Shown here piece after piece: positions 11,282 to 22,298 of a DNA stretch of 64,000 nucleotides. The stretch lies in NCBI GenBank assembly GCA_032629725.1, contig JAFEVB010000026.1:62001-126000 (forward strand), written 5' to 3'. The position numbers and the translations under genes were made by a program. Every line of letters starts with the position of its first letter. The first letter of the stretch is position 1. The notes under the pieces are model-generated. The model was not told the DNA's origin and did not search any database. It was given only the letters and a program-made list of their open reading frames with translations. This DNA comes from Gremmenia infestans (lineage: Eukaryota > Ascomycota > Leotiomycetes > Helotiales > Hamatocanthoscyphaceae).

Positions 11282-12909
11282 CCTCCCCTTCTCCTTCTTT
11301 CTCCTCCCCTCCCACCTCTGCAACCACCAAACCAACCCCGTAATCCCAAACTGCGCAACAAATGCACACGTCGAAAAGATAAACCCCCTTTCAAACCGCG
11401 GCGCCTGTTTCGCTGGGTACGTTAACAGTGGTAACCACGCATTGAACGCATATCCAGCCGCATTCATAATCCCCAACACCAACGCGCGTTCCTCGGCATC
11501 GTTGCCGCAGATTTCGTTGGCCCAGGACATGGAGAGTGGACCGTAGGGAACGGCGATGCGGCCGGTGAAGTAGGAGAACCATTTTAGACCTTTAGGAACG
11601 TTCCAGATTGCTAGGAAGAGGTTGGAGAGGAAGCCGAAAGACTGGGGGATTGCTAGTGAGTGGGGAAGAGAATGGGGAAGGGAGAGAGACGTACCGTTGA
11701 AATTGTCATGACGATAGGACGGTTGCGGAGGAAGTCACTGAGGATTGCGAAGCCAATAGTACATACGAGCTGTACTGCGCTTTGGCCTGTTGGGATGACG
11801 TTCTGTGCTGCTTTCAGTAAGTGATATCGGGGGGCAGTAAGACGCGACTTACGATTTCAGTAATAGGCCACTTGTCAGCTTTCAACCAAAGTGCTAGTGG
11901 TGAAATACTAGATGATGGTCCAGTATTGATAAATACGACGTAAAGGACAGTCAAAGCCCAGACGTGCCACCTCGTAAAAACTCTTCTCAAAATCGACCAC
12001 CCCAACTTTTTCCTCGGCGCACGTCCAACCTCATCCATCCTTTTCCTCGCCAAGCCTGCATCGTCCTTGGTCAAGTAGAATGCTCTGGTATTTTCAGGTA
12101 AATCTGGAATCAGAAAGAAACCTGCGAGACAAATGGGAGCACTAATAATCCCATCCATGATGAACAGCCACTGCCATCCGGCCTTCCCACCCGTGCCGTT
12201 CAATCCCTTATATACCGCCGCCTGCAAATACCCCGAGAACATGCCCGCTGCAGCAGACGATGCATGAAAGATACCAGCGCGCTTTCCGAGCTCACTAGGT
12301 TTATACCAGGATCCAATGAGGAAATGAGCTGCAGGGTAGAATATGCTCTCGACGAGACCGACGAAAAATCGTATTACGATGACATCCTTGGAAGTCGAAG
12401 CCGCTGCCAGACAAAATGTAAGTATCGTCCAAACTAGTTCGCAGGACGGTATCCAAATTGATGGTCTCACTTTCGTAAGGATGAGTTGAGAGGGGAGTTG
12501 GCCAACAACATAGCCGGTCGTCCACGCCACGTCAATGAGGTTTATTTCATTGGCGTTCATCTTAAGGTCCTCCTTCATTCCACTAACATAGGCATTGCTG
12601 ATGTTTGTCTGGTCCAAATTCTTGATGAAGTATCCAAGAGATAGAATGGTCAATAGAGAGAAGTCGAGTTTTTGAATGAATTTTCGCTCTACGTGTGTTC
12701 TGTTTGGGTCGTAGTCCTATGTTTTGGTTAAAGTCGAGTGCCTGATATGACTTGGGTATTGTTACCCATATATATGACCACCATGGTGCCTTCTTTTTGA
12801 AAATTGGCTCTGAAGTGATGGATTCAGAATCCGATAGACGAGGTGTTGTATTCACGGCTCCATAACGAGACTTGTAAACGGACATTCCGACGAGCGCCGA
12901 AATACTCAT
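11204..12909 (-). CDS. Dal5-type MFS anion transporter
   Basis: Four exons: 12909-12766, 12716-11853, 11802-11695 and 11641-11204, coding 517 residues. The family signature is clear: DYDPNRTHVERKFIQKLDF, then LGYFIKNLDQTNISNAYVSG in the first membrane helix, GQLPSQLILTKVRPS, and about 12 hydrophobic segments including the NVPKGLKWFSYFTGR and NAAGYAFNAWLPL regions. Members of the allantoate/anion:cation symporter branch (Dal5, Tna1, Soa1, Liz1) import organic anions such as ureides, nicotinate, pantothenate or sulfonates across the plasma membrane. The cytoplasmic tail contains an acidic Ser-Glu dipeptide run coded by a hexanucleotide microsatellite (11246-11280). It is transcribed divergently from a TauD-type dioxygenase with about 700 bp between starts, suggesting a sulfonate or related substrate; that assignment is inference. 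Confidence 0.9.
11246..11280 (+). repeat. Hexanucleotide microsatellite (CTCACT)n inside coding sequence
   Basis: About six copies of the hexamer actctc/ctcact. On the minus strand it encodes alternating Ser and Glu in the C-terminal tail of the MFS transporter. Because the unit is 6 bp, copy-number change would keep the reading frame and vary only the tail length. Confidence 0.9.
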
Positions 12910-13610
12910 GTGTTGGAAGCTGATTGATAAAGTTTCTTTGAGTAGTCAAACACACACTCGACTTAGGGGAGATGACGCAAATGCCTGTCTTTTGAGAGTC
13001 TATACGAGCTAAGGTAGGCCTCGCCATAGATGCAGCTCCACGAAGGGTTCCGGGTCGCGGATCTCGTCTACCTGGCGGAATTGCTGAAGCAAAAAGGCGA
13101 ATTAATCAGCTGCAATTATGTTGTGCTACAAAGGATTCATGATGCCACTGGGCGATGTAACAAATGAGAGTGATGGAGGGATGACATGAGGGGTGCAAGA
13201 TAAGATAGCAGGATGAGAGGGCTCCTTTGGGCAGCCAAATAGCGAAATTCTTTGTAAAACTCTAATCAATTGAAACACACACGAGGTTGTGGCCGTTGAA
13301 TGTTGTGGGGTGTTGTCGTCAAATCTGTAGAAAGCACCTCATCGACCGGGTCTGCGGTCGCTGATTGGCCGAAGCTCTAGGAAGCTCCCGTCAACCCTAC
13401 CACAACTACAAGAGATCGTCATTCTACCCCTCATTCTTGTGTGCTCAACGGTCAGCACGCGTTGGATTAGAAATCAAACATATCGTACCATCGTCCTTAT
13501 CGCGAGAGGATACAAAAAGAAAACGAAACCCACATGAGCATCTTACATTACACTTTCAGCAAAGTACAACTCTTTCCCAGCATATCTTCAGTAAACCAAA
13601 CACAAATAAA
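12910..13610. promoter_or_regulatory. Divergent promoter between transporter and dioxygenase
   Basis: About 700 bp shared upstream region between the transporter start (12909, minus) and the dioxygenase start (13611, plus). No certain transcription-factor site was identified. The open frame that covers 13365-13610 in line with the dioxygenase has no start codon in good context and reads as 5' UTR. Confidence 0.6.
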
Positions 13611-14804
13611 ATGGCACCTTCAGCAATTGACTTGCCCCTGCCAATCGATTCTCGGATCAAAGATGTTGTGATTCAAAAGAAAGATACACTCCCTCTACCT
13701 GCTGCGGCGCGAGCTCGTCTTGAGAAGGCCGACATTGATCTCAGCAATGGATACCCAGAGCGTCCAGCCAAGCCGTTGTTCCTTGATGATGCTTACAACA
13801 TCAGAAATGAGGACCGCGAGCACGTTGAGGCTGGAGCTCGAGCTGATAAATCTAAAAGTGCTCTATTTTCAGCAGCAAAAGAGGTCATCGACTTGACCCG
13901 CCATATCGGCACAGAAATCGTAGGTCTCCAGCTGAAGGATCTTACTTCTCAGCAACGAGACGAGTTGGGACTGCTCATCTCGGAGAGGTCCGTTGTGTTC
14001 TTCAGAGATCAGGACATTACTCCTCAACAACAGAAGAATTTGGGAGAGCATTATGGAGAGATTGAAATCCATGTAAGTAAAAGTGACATTGGAGAGCGAT
14101 GCGGTACTGACGTCTCCTAGCCTCAAGTTCCGCACGTACCTGGCGTTCCTGGCGTGACTATCATCTGGCCTGCACTTCAAGCTCAAGAGAGACCAGCCTC
14201 TTTCAGACAGCCAGGAGGTGCATCAAGATGGCACACTGATCTCGTACACGAGAAGCACCCGGCGGGCATTACACACTTGCATAACGACACTATTCCCTCG
14301 ATCGGCGGCGATACGTTGTGGGCCAGCGGTTACGCCGCGTACTCGAAATTGAGCCCAGACTTCCGAAAGATCATTGACGGAAAGCAAGCTATCTACGTGA
14401 GCGCTCACACATACCTCGACCGCAATGACCCGAACGCGGGCCCAAAACACATTGAACGCATCCACCCTATTGTCCGCGTCCATCCGGCTACTGGTTGGAA
14501 GTCTCTCTTCGTGAATAGAGCTATGACCAAGTCCATCGTTGGGCTTGACAAGGCCGAGAGCGATGTGATCCTCAATTATTTATACGATGTATATGAGAAG
14601 AACGTCGACATTCAGGTCCGATTCAAGTGGACGCCGAAAACTTCGGCGCTCTGGGATAATAGAATAACCATACACAACGCATCTTGGGATTATGAGGGTT
14701 CCGAACCAAGACACGGTACTCGTGTGACCTCGTTGGCCGAGAAGCCCTTTTTCGATCCAGAGGCTCCTACCAGGCGAGAGGCGTTGGGACTCAAGGACGA
14801 TTGA
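13611..14804 (+). CDS. TauD/TfdA-family alpha-ketoglutarate-dependent dioxygenase
   Basis: Two exons, 13611-14072 and 14121-14804, with a GTAAGT donor and CTCCTAG acceptor; 381 residues, the usual length of the fungal sulfonate/taurine dioxygenase (Jlp1-like) group. The Fe(II)-binding HxD is visible in exon 2 as RWHTDLVHE; the distal His and the 2-oxoglutarate-binding Arg are in NRITIHNASWDY and EPRHGTRVT. The core includes RDQDITPQQQ, a typical start of the jelly-roll fold. Enzymes of this family oxidise the carbon next to a sulfonate (or an ether) and release sulfite, giving sulfur under limitation; some members act on 2,4-D or other substrates. The enzyme is probably cytosolic. The divergent Dal5-type transporter strengthens the nutrient-scavenging reading. 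Substrate identity is not shown by the sequence. Confidence 0.9.
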
Positions 14805-15472
14805 TTTGATATTCAGCCGGCTGTGGGGAGCCTATATGGCCGAAGCTTTTGATGACCTTCATGAATTGATATTAACAAATGGGATATAATAATTGGAACA
14901 ATAATCAGGAGGACAGCCTGTGGGCAGGATCCGAAAAATGCAAAATGATGTGCACACGTGGGTAGGAGACTATTCCGTATTTGGCCTCGTACCCCTATCT
15001 AGGTAATCGTGAGATGCCTTGAACGCAACTCAGCAGGCTCCCCTCGCTCCCTCCAGCGGCTGGAGCCCCGCCTTGCGCCCCTGAAGCGATCTCCTGCTAA
15101 GCCTGTACGTGAGATCGCACTTTCCAATCAGCCCCCCTCGTTAACGTAAAATGTACGATCTGGACCCCTGAAACTAACAACTAACACACTTGCTCTGCTG
15201 TGCCTCCCAGGCCTTAAAGGATCGCAAGCCGAGCCACGATTTGGCGGCACAGGAATAACTTCAAATATAAGACTGCCTTCGCCATTCCCAGTCTGGCTGG
15301 GCTCTTGTCTATTTAATTCCTTCCAGAACAAGGCAAAGGCAAAGAACAAATCCTACAGTGTCGTGCATCTTCTCCCCCCTACTCACCATACAAATCCTGC
15401 GTGTCACGACCCAGATATTCAAGAACAACAAGACTACCTACACTACCAGGTACCGGAGTAAGCAACGCAAAC
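14805..15472. other. Intergenic region
   Basis: Dioxygenase 3' UTR and the promoter of the next small gene. No recognisable coding sequence; the frame on the minus strand at 15128-15349 has no family features. Confidence 0.5.
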
Positions 15473-15864
15473 ATGGACGCCTTAAAAGGAGGCAACGACA
15501 ACTACCAGAGTGTTTGTAATCCCCTTTCTACAAACGTATTTCAAAACTAACATCTCCCCAGCTCCCAACCCAACCACCACCAACCTACCCATACCCACAA
15601 ACAGAACACTACTCCCACCAATACCCACAAACAGAAAACCAAGTACCCCTCAGCAACTACCGCCATACGCAACCCGTCGGCGGCCCCCCTCCCCCCTACG
15701 GCGGCTACGTCTACCGCAGTCGCTACCGCAACCGCCGCTGCATCTACATATGCGCCGCGGCGATCGTGATCAAGATAGTGGTTATCTTGGTGGTGCTGGC
15801 TGTGGTGCTGCATTGGGGACATGGTCGGGATTGCTCGAATGATGGGGAGGATAATTGTTATTGA
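15473..15864 (+). CDS. Small single-pass membrane protein with PPxY motifs
   Basis: Two exons: 15473-15511 (13 codons) and 15562-15864, total 113 residues. The N-terminal half is Pro/Tyr/Gln-rich with an internal imperfect repeat (YPYPQTEHYSHQYPQTE), a PPTY and a PPPPYGGY motif, then a basic stop-transfer stretch (RSRYRNRRC), one membrane helix (about residues 77-97, AAIVIKIVVILVVLAVVLHW) and a short acidic Cys-containing tail. Tyr-containing PPxY motifs are ligands for WW domains of Rsp5/Nedd4-type ubiquitin ligases, so a role as a membrane adaptor is possible but not demonstrated. The donor is a weak GTTTGT; the acceptor CTAACATCTCCCCAG|CTCCC is nearly identical to that of the gene at 17938. 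No family name is recognised. Confidence 0.65.
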
Positions 15865-17937
15865 AGGATTAATGTGGATGAGGAAGTGTGTGAGAATAGA
15901 TGAAGGACTTGATTGACTGATTGGTTAATTCTGGCGTTTGGGCGCGTGGTTCTGGGTCATGATGGATGGGCGTGGGTATCAAGACGTGCTTGCTCTTTTC
16001 ACTGTAAATGTACCGAAATATACCCAACAGGCAGGCGTTTTCTGCAACATAAACTTCAAAGCATGTCTTCTCACAGCATCTACTCGTATTCCTAAAAGTC
16101 TTTCACTTGGTCGCTTTCCCTAAAGTGAATGAGGCATGTCATGCCAGTGCTCTTTCTCGCCGCCTAACTGCAGACTCAGCCACCCAACACAATAACGTAC
16201 ATACCAGTACATACATATCTACGAGCCGTTCCGCTCATGTTCCGATTTCATGTAGTCTTTTCGCGCAGTCAACCTTGCATAAGCACCCGCTTCATCAAGG
16301 ACCTTAGGATCAAAACAATAAGCGAATGGCACGTCGAACTCTGGCGGTATACATTACCAGATGCTATAGTTATATTTGACGAAAAGGCCATTATAAGATT
16401 CAACATTAGTCGTATTATACTGCCAGTGAGTGACCAGACTTACGAGGGCTGTAAGTTTTGTCGCACTTGGCATGTACGAACGAGGGTACATTGTGGATAT
16501 TATTGAGAGTTTACCACCTCACTTAACGTTTCAAAGAGGAACTTACTATAGTTCTCGGTATACACCATCAGCTTTCTGGCCCCTATATCAGTCTGGCAGT
16601 TGTTTAAAAAAATGAGAAGAAATAATAGGATTATCATGTGTGCAAACGACAAGAGAGAGAACGATCTCGATATGGGAATAGTAAGTCTCGAGTGATATCC
16701 AGTAGTCGCCTAGAAACACAACCCCACCATCACCAATGCACCAACATGAAGCCGAAGCCGAAGCCGAAGCATCTCACCTCCCAAAAACTAAAGACGAGAT
16801 CCTGATAAAATAAGACAACGATAAAGATAAAGCATTCCTAGACGAAAGAGCGCGCTACTAGGATAAGGATTGGACTGGGTGTTGGGTTATTTTTGAGAAA
16901 AAAAAGTAAAACTTTGGTAAAGACAGAGGATTTGTCTTCTAGAATGAGGCAGGCGTAAGGGATTTCGGTGATTCTGTGCTAGAAAGGAGTATGGAAACTT
17001 GATATAGAGGACCTACTTGGCGGTGCTTGTAACAATGGAACAACGATAGGATTATATCTTTCTTTTCAGAGTAATTATTTCTTACGGAGCAATCAATGCA
17101 CTTGCTATAATCTGGTTCATCACTGTCAAAGTAAGTAGGTAAAGATGGACTGCAATCATTTTGGTACCCTTGTCCAACCTAGCGAACAGATTAGATCGGC
17201 TGAGACTTATCCAGGCGTCTGCTTCTAGCCAGTAGGTACACATTGAACGCCTATTGTGGGTGCTTAATTGGCGTCGAGAACAATTTGTTGAAAGACGTTG
17301 TAAAATTTAGAATACTCGTAGGGTACCAAATAAGGACCCACGTTACTTGCAGAGAGGAAATTTAGAGGTCACGGTCACAGTATTCCAACGCTAAGCTGCT
17401 GGCGCCAACGCGGTCTGAGGCAGTCTCCACGCTACGGAGGTACTTTCGTCTTCCGCGCCCTGGTGGCCCATGTTTCGAAAAATAGTTCATACCGGACCAG
17501 CAAACCATCTGATTGTGATTTCCCTCTTGTGTCTCGTTTCAGCCTTGCAGGATGGGCCCCTGCATGAAGGATTCTCGGTGGGAATTCTTTATTTGGATCC
17601 GACAGTCATTAAGCGCCACATTTATCGCAGAAGCTGCGCCTAGGATTGGGCGAACCTGACACAGCCCTCTTGCGCGTATGCTACGCTAATGGAATTGGAC
17701 TGGTGTTGGAGGTATAGGAATGATGTGATACCGTGGGATCACTTTCTCTCTCCTTCTAAGCAATCAATTACATACTCTGCGACGACGAAAATATATCAAT
17801 TAACTCACAGTCTTTCTTTCAATACTCTCCTTAAAAATACAATTCTGAAGCTTTTTTCTTTGTCAATTAATTCCTCTTCGATACTTGGAAATACTATATC
17901 TACACGGGAAGAACAATACATTAACCGACACTTGAAA
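15865..17937. other. Intergenic region with a possible decayed reading frame
   Basis: About 2.1 kb. A frame beginning at 16736 (MHQHEAEAEAEA, coded by a gaagcc hexamer repeat at 16749-16770) continues through two stops (TAA and TAG) into DKAFLDERARY-stop-DKDWTGCWVIF, which reads like protein sequence interrupted by point mutations. No other supportable gene; several short frames at 16100-16615 lack domain features. Confidence 0.35.
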
Positions 17938-18421
17938 ATGGATGCCAGCAATAACATCTTCACGCCATATTCAGCCATGGAAGCAGAGGCAGAGCCTATG
18001 GTAAATACCTATTCCATAACTCACGTCTAGAAGAAATTCTAACATCTCCCAGCTCCCTCTCTACACCAGCGGCACACCACCACCATACACCCCACCATCG
18101 CACCCCTCCGGCACCCCTCCCACCGACTCGAAGTCCAGAACACCACAGCCGTCACAAAACCAGCAATGGAGCAGCAGCACAAAGAATCCGAAATCATTCA
18201 TTTACATCGGGATCGCCATCGCAGCACTGTTCTTCGTCCTCGTCATCCCACTCGTCGTGCTTACAACTGGGGGATGTGCGGCGGCCCACAAGCAACGCGT
18301 GGACTCGCATGCTGTGCTGAAACCTACGTTCGCAAATCCTGAGAGCAATGGTGGATTGTCTGGGGCGATTGCCGATGGACTTGCTGGGAGGTCGATTGAG
18401 GGTTTTGGGAAAATGGGGTGA
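17938..18421 (+). CDS. Small single-pass membrane protein with PPxY motif
   Basis: Two exons: 17938-18000 (21 codons) and 18053-18421, total 143 residues. A Pro/Ser/Thr-rich N-terminal segment contains TPPPYTPP (one PPxY motif), followed by a basic KNPKS, one strong membrane helix (FIYIGIAIAALFFVLVIPLV) and a C-terminal region of about 55 residues. Layout, short first exon, phase-0 intron and the acceptor CTAACATCTCCCAG|CTCCC match the gene at 15473, suggesting the two are diverged duplicates, although the protein sequences outside the motif differ strongly. Topology is probably N-in with the PPxY in the cytosol. Function unknown; a WW-domain (Rsp5) ligand is the best guess. Confidence 0.6.
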
Positions 18422-19862
18422 TTTTTCTTCTTGCCTCAATCAACCAAGAAGAGAAGACGCGACGAAATGATGGCTGGCGATGCTGCAATCGTTTGTGGCA
18501 GATGCAGTGCAGTATCGACGATGGAGAGCCGGGTGTCTATTCTAAGGATTACAAGGTGGCTAGATAAATACAAAGCAGAGCAGCCACGGAGGTGTAGAGT
18601 TGTTGAGAACGGTTCGAGGAAGGACCTAAATATGGAGGGGCATAAGACTACCGGGGAAGCCCTGCGGGACGGGGAAATCTAGACTGCATTGCAGTTCGCA
18701 ATGTACATGTAGCAGCAGAAATAGTTGGACGAGGTGAGCAGGAGATCGAGGACTCAAAATAAAACCCATATCAACCTGTCACGAACCCTTGCATGCTAGT
18801 CAGTTCATGATAAGTCTTTTGAAGCTTGTGACAACTTGGAGATATCCAAAGATGTATCATTTTAGATGATCCTAGATACTTTGTTATCTAGACAGATTTC
18901 CTTCTCGCGATATAGTATTCGATGATTCTCTCCAACCTTAGTACCAATTTACTTTGTTGATTTTCCACAATGTCTTCAGCCTGCAAGCCACTCTTGGAAG
19001 CTTGTTACAGGCGAGACAATTATAAATGCACACGGTTCTGTATATATACTCCTCATAAATCAGTCATTAAGGAGTATCGAGCAAGAAGTTATTACCATAT
19101 TCCAAAGCCTCCTTACCCATGGCTAATACTGTAAAATATGAGATGCTTGACGCGCTGTCTGTCGCAACAAGCGCCAGGGATGCCTAACCCACGACCCTAT
19201 CTTCGAATCACACTCGAAACATACGGTGCTACACACTCAAAGGTACCCAATCAAATAGGCAATCCCTCTATTACGTTCAGATATGTGCAAAGAAACTAAT
19301 ATAATACCGCTAAGAAGCACGTTAGCATTCAACCCCATCTGTTAGGGTATTATTAATCTGTCTCTGGCACCATCCATGACCCCTTTTCATGATCCCCCCT
19401 TTTTTCTATCGCTTATTCTTTGATCTCCACTCTTATTTTTATACATACGAAGAGATTCTTAATACAATAAGGTGTTGATTCTAATAATGTCTGGTCCGGT
19501 TTGTGTATAGTGCAACCTGTGGCAACTAGCGGCGAATATGATACGTTTTTCTTTCTATGAAGGTGGTAATTTCAGATTGCTTGCAGAATATCGTGAGGTA
19601 AGACGATGGAGTTTAAATTCGAAGATAGGGTGTCACTCCACTCCATGTAAATCCAAGAACTAAGAGGCTTTTATTTCTTAATAGTCAAGTAAAATAACCA
19701 ATACAAACTCTTTCTTATTTCTTTCCGTTTCAATTTAACCTCTCTCTATCCCATCTCTCCACATTACTCACCCCACTACACTACTTCATTCGCACCAACC
19801 AATCAATCACCCAATCAATTAGTCCCTCCCCTCCCAAAAGTCCACCCCAGCCCCAGTCGTCG
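18422..19862. other. Intergenic region
   Basis: About 1.4 kb, A/T-rich, separating convergent genes. Nothing beyond UTR-like sequence was seen. Confidence 0.5.
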
Positions 19863-20894
19863 TCAAACCGCAATCGGCAGCTGCTGAGAAGAAGCGACAC
19901 CCTCCTCCACAACACCTGCTGCATGTACGGTGTGCGAGGGGGATGCGGAGGTTTCCTCTACAGGTCCAGGGGTATCAGTATCGTCGGATTTCTGCTCGGG
20001 GTCTTTTGCGATTGGAGCTAGTTCTTTCTGTGCAGCTGAAGGCTTTTCAACGGGATTTGCTTTCGTTTCGACTACTGCGGGAATATCTGGTGTTTGTGAG
20101 GTTTGCGGTGTAGGAGCGGGTGGTATTTCTTCGGAGACTGGAGCGGGGTTCTCGGATTGCACTGCGGGAGTTGGCTCACTTTCGACCGTTGTTGACTCGC
20201 TGTCGACAGTCGCTGGTTTGGGTTCTTCACTGATAGGTGTGGGCTCCTTGGCTACGGGGTTGCTTTCCTCTACTGCTGGTGAATGCTCTTCCTCTTTCGG
20301 CTCTTCGACTGCGGGTGTTGGCTCGCTATCGATGATAGTTGATTTGGATTCTTCACTGACAGATGTGGGCTCGTCCACTGCTGGCGTTGGCTCTTCCGTT
20401 TTCGGTTCTTCGACAGCAGCAGAAGTTTGTTCTTCCACGGCGGGGTGATTCTCTTCAATAGGAGTGCTCTCGACAACAGGCTTCGACTCCTCAACGGCGG
20501 GTTTACTATCCTCGATAACCGGTACCGCGTCCTTGACAGCAGGGCTAGCCTCCTCGGCTTTGATCTCCTCAGCTATTGCAACATGAGTTCCATTGCTAGC
20601 TGGCGCAGGGGCAGCCTCGCTCGTTTCCTCAGCATCCCCCTCAGCCTCCGCAACAGCAGGAGGAGCACTTTCTTCACTTTTGACTTCCGGTTCAGCAATA
20701 GCAGCTGTGAGGTCGGCCTTCACCTCGGGAGCTAGATTCTCAGCTGCTGCTGGTGTTGCTGCAGGTTCGGAAGCAGGAGTTTGTTCTTTTGCCAAGAGAG
20801 CTACTTCACGCGCTTCGATGTTTTGCTCTCGCTGTGTGATTGCCTCTTCTCGAGCGGCAAGTGCTGCTTCGCGGGCGTCGAGATCTGTAGACAT
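19863..20894 (-). CDS. Low-complexity Pro/Glu/Ala-rich protein with N-terminal coiled coil
   Basis: Intronless, 343 residues from the ATG at 20894. The first 35 residues form a heptad-like charged helix built of AREAALAAREEAITQRE-type repeats, a likely coiled coil. From residue 40 the protein is almost only Glu, Pro, Ala, Ser, Thr and Val, in degenerate units of about 10-15 residues of the form EEPKTEEPTPAVDEP / EESKPVVESTP. It should be intrinsically disordered and very acidic, with no membrane segment. The open frame continues 81 codons upstream, but that part is unlike the rest and reads as 5' UTR. No family or function recognised. The opposite strand is also open (19930-20448) because of the repeat composition and is not a gene. 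Confidence 0.75.
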   Translation of the reverse strand: MSTDLDAREAALAAREEAITQREQNIEAREVALLAKEQTPASEPAATPAAAENLAPEVKADLTAAIAEPEVKSEESAPPAVAEAEGDAEETSEAAPAPASNGTHVAIAEEIKAEEASPAVKDAVPVIEDSKPAVEESKPVVESTPIEENHPAVEEQTSAAVEEPKTEEPTPAVDEPTSVSEESKSTIIDSEPTPAVEEPKEEEHSPAVEESNPVAKEPTPISEEPKPATVDSESTTVESEPTPAVQSENPAPVSEEIPPAPTPQTSQTPDIPAVVETKANPVEKPSAAQKELAPIAKDPEQKSDDTDTPGPVEETSASPSHTVHAAGVVEEGVASSQQLPIAV

Positions 20895-22298
20895 TGTGGT
20901 TGTGTGATGTTGCGGTTGATGGGCTGAATTTTGGAAGGGAAGCTGGTAAGGGATTGTGATAGATTGGAAGATGACTATTTGTAAGTCCCACTGAGGATAA
21001 ACAATAGAAATATCATAGTGGAGGAAGGTGAAGGATGTATATAAACACAGTCTGAGGACTGAAGGAACGGGGGATGTAGTGGGGGATCGTCCTCTCCTGG
21101 CAAACCCACGCAGCATGTGCTTAAAGCTCCCATGCATTGGGCACCCCTACATACATCTCCCACACTCAATTTCCTCAATAGTCCATCTCATTCGAGAATT
21201 CAAACTCAGTTCTGTCATTCGTGTAGTGCCGAGATGGAGAAAGAGGTTTTGTGCAGAACCTCAAACGCTATGTAAACCACTAAGAGCAGAGAAGAAAGAC
21301 GGCATTTGCTAACATGCACTGCACGCAATGCACGTAGATATAGAGAGTGCGGCAAAAGAATATGAATGACAGCTTGGAAGATTGGAGTGCATGGCCTTTC
21401 TGCAAACTAAACAGCGTGATGAGACACCAATGTGCTATACGCGTTTTGCGGTACTCAAGTATAGTAATATATTTCCTTGGCAGATTAATTCAAGCTGATA
21501 CCTGTTACAATAGGTGGCACTTGCCAACACACAGGCTCTTTTGGTGTACAATCGGGTAGTAATTTTGGCAAGTCATGAGATTTAAACATTTAAGATTCAG
21601 AGGCTTGGCTCGAGAATTTTTACCTCTTCTCGGCGAAAGTCATACCCAGACTACGAAAACGGGTAACTCGCGTTACACCCGCGCTCACCCTGCATTGAGC
21701 ACGACTTTGTACTGGACGAACCGCAAGCCTCTTCGTATCTACAATGAAATGCAGAACAGGAATGAAAAGTATCGAGTAACGTGGCAATCGTAGGATCCAC
21801 TGTTCTGTGACTTGAATGCGGGGTATGTGGTATTTTGACCGGTCGAGATCAAGAGGGCTCACTAGGGCTTTGGGAACCTGTTAACCAGACCCTGAAAGTA
21901 CGGGATCGAGTATCTTTTGGGAAGCATGCAGCAAAGGAAGAAAGTCAGCTCCTCACGATCGACTTCTTTCATAGGTACAGATGCAAGGGCTAATTACTAT
22001 TGCGTGGGGTAGACTTCTCCAGAAACAAATGCAGGACTTGCAGAATGTAGATGAAGTGTGGTTGGAATAAACCTGGATTGGTAATTGCTATGAATCAAAG
22101 GGCTTTCCGTGGGACCCGATAGGTGCCCAAGATGAGGATGATTTTGACTTTAGAATGGGCACGGACTAGTGAGACACGCTTACCAAGATAGAATGATCAA
22201 ACGGTCTGAGCGACATTCACTCCAAAGTAGGTACATATCTGTTATACTATGCACTCGGCTGCGAATGCTGCCAAAGGCTTTCCGTCAAGTATGACTAC
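20895..22298. other. Intergenic region
   Basis: About 1.4 kb between the disordered-protein promoter and the 3' end of the amidase gene. No coding sequence or repeat was recognised. Confidence 0.5.

Noticed and set aside
16107..16615. Three short overlapping plus-strand frames
   Set aside because: No domain, no good start context, low coding-like character; left as intergenic.
19930..20448. Long plus-strand ORF opposite the Pro/Glu-rich gene
   Set aside because: It is the antisense of a low-complexity GC-biased repeat; its Gly/Ser/Val repeat composition mirrors the minus-strand repeats and it has no domain.
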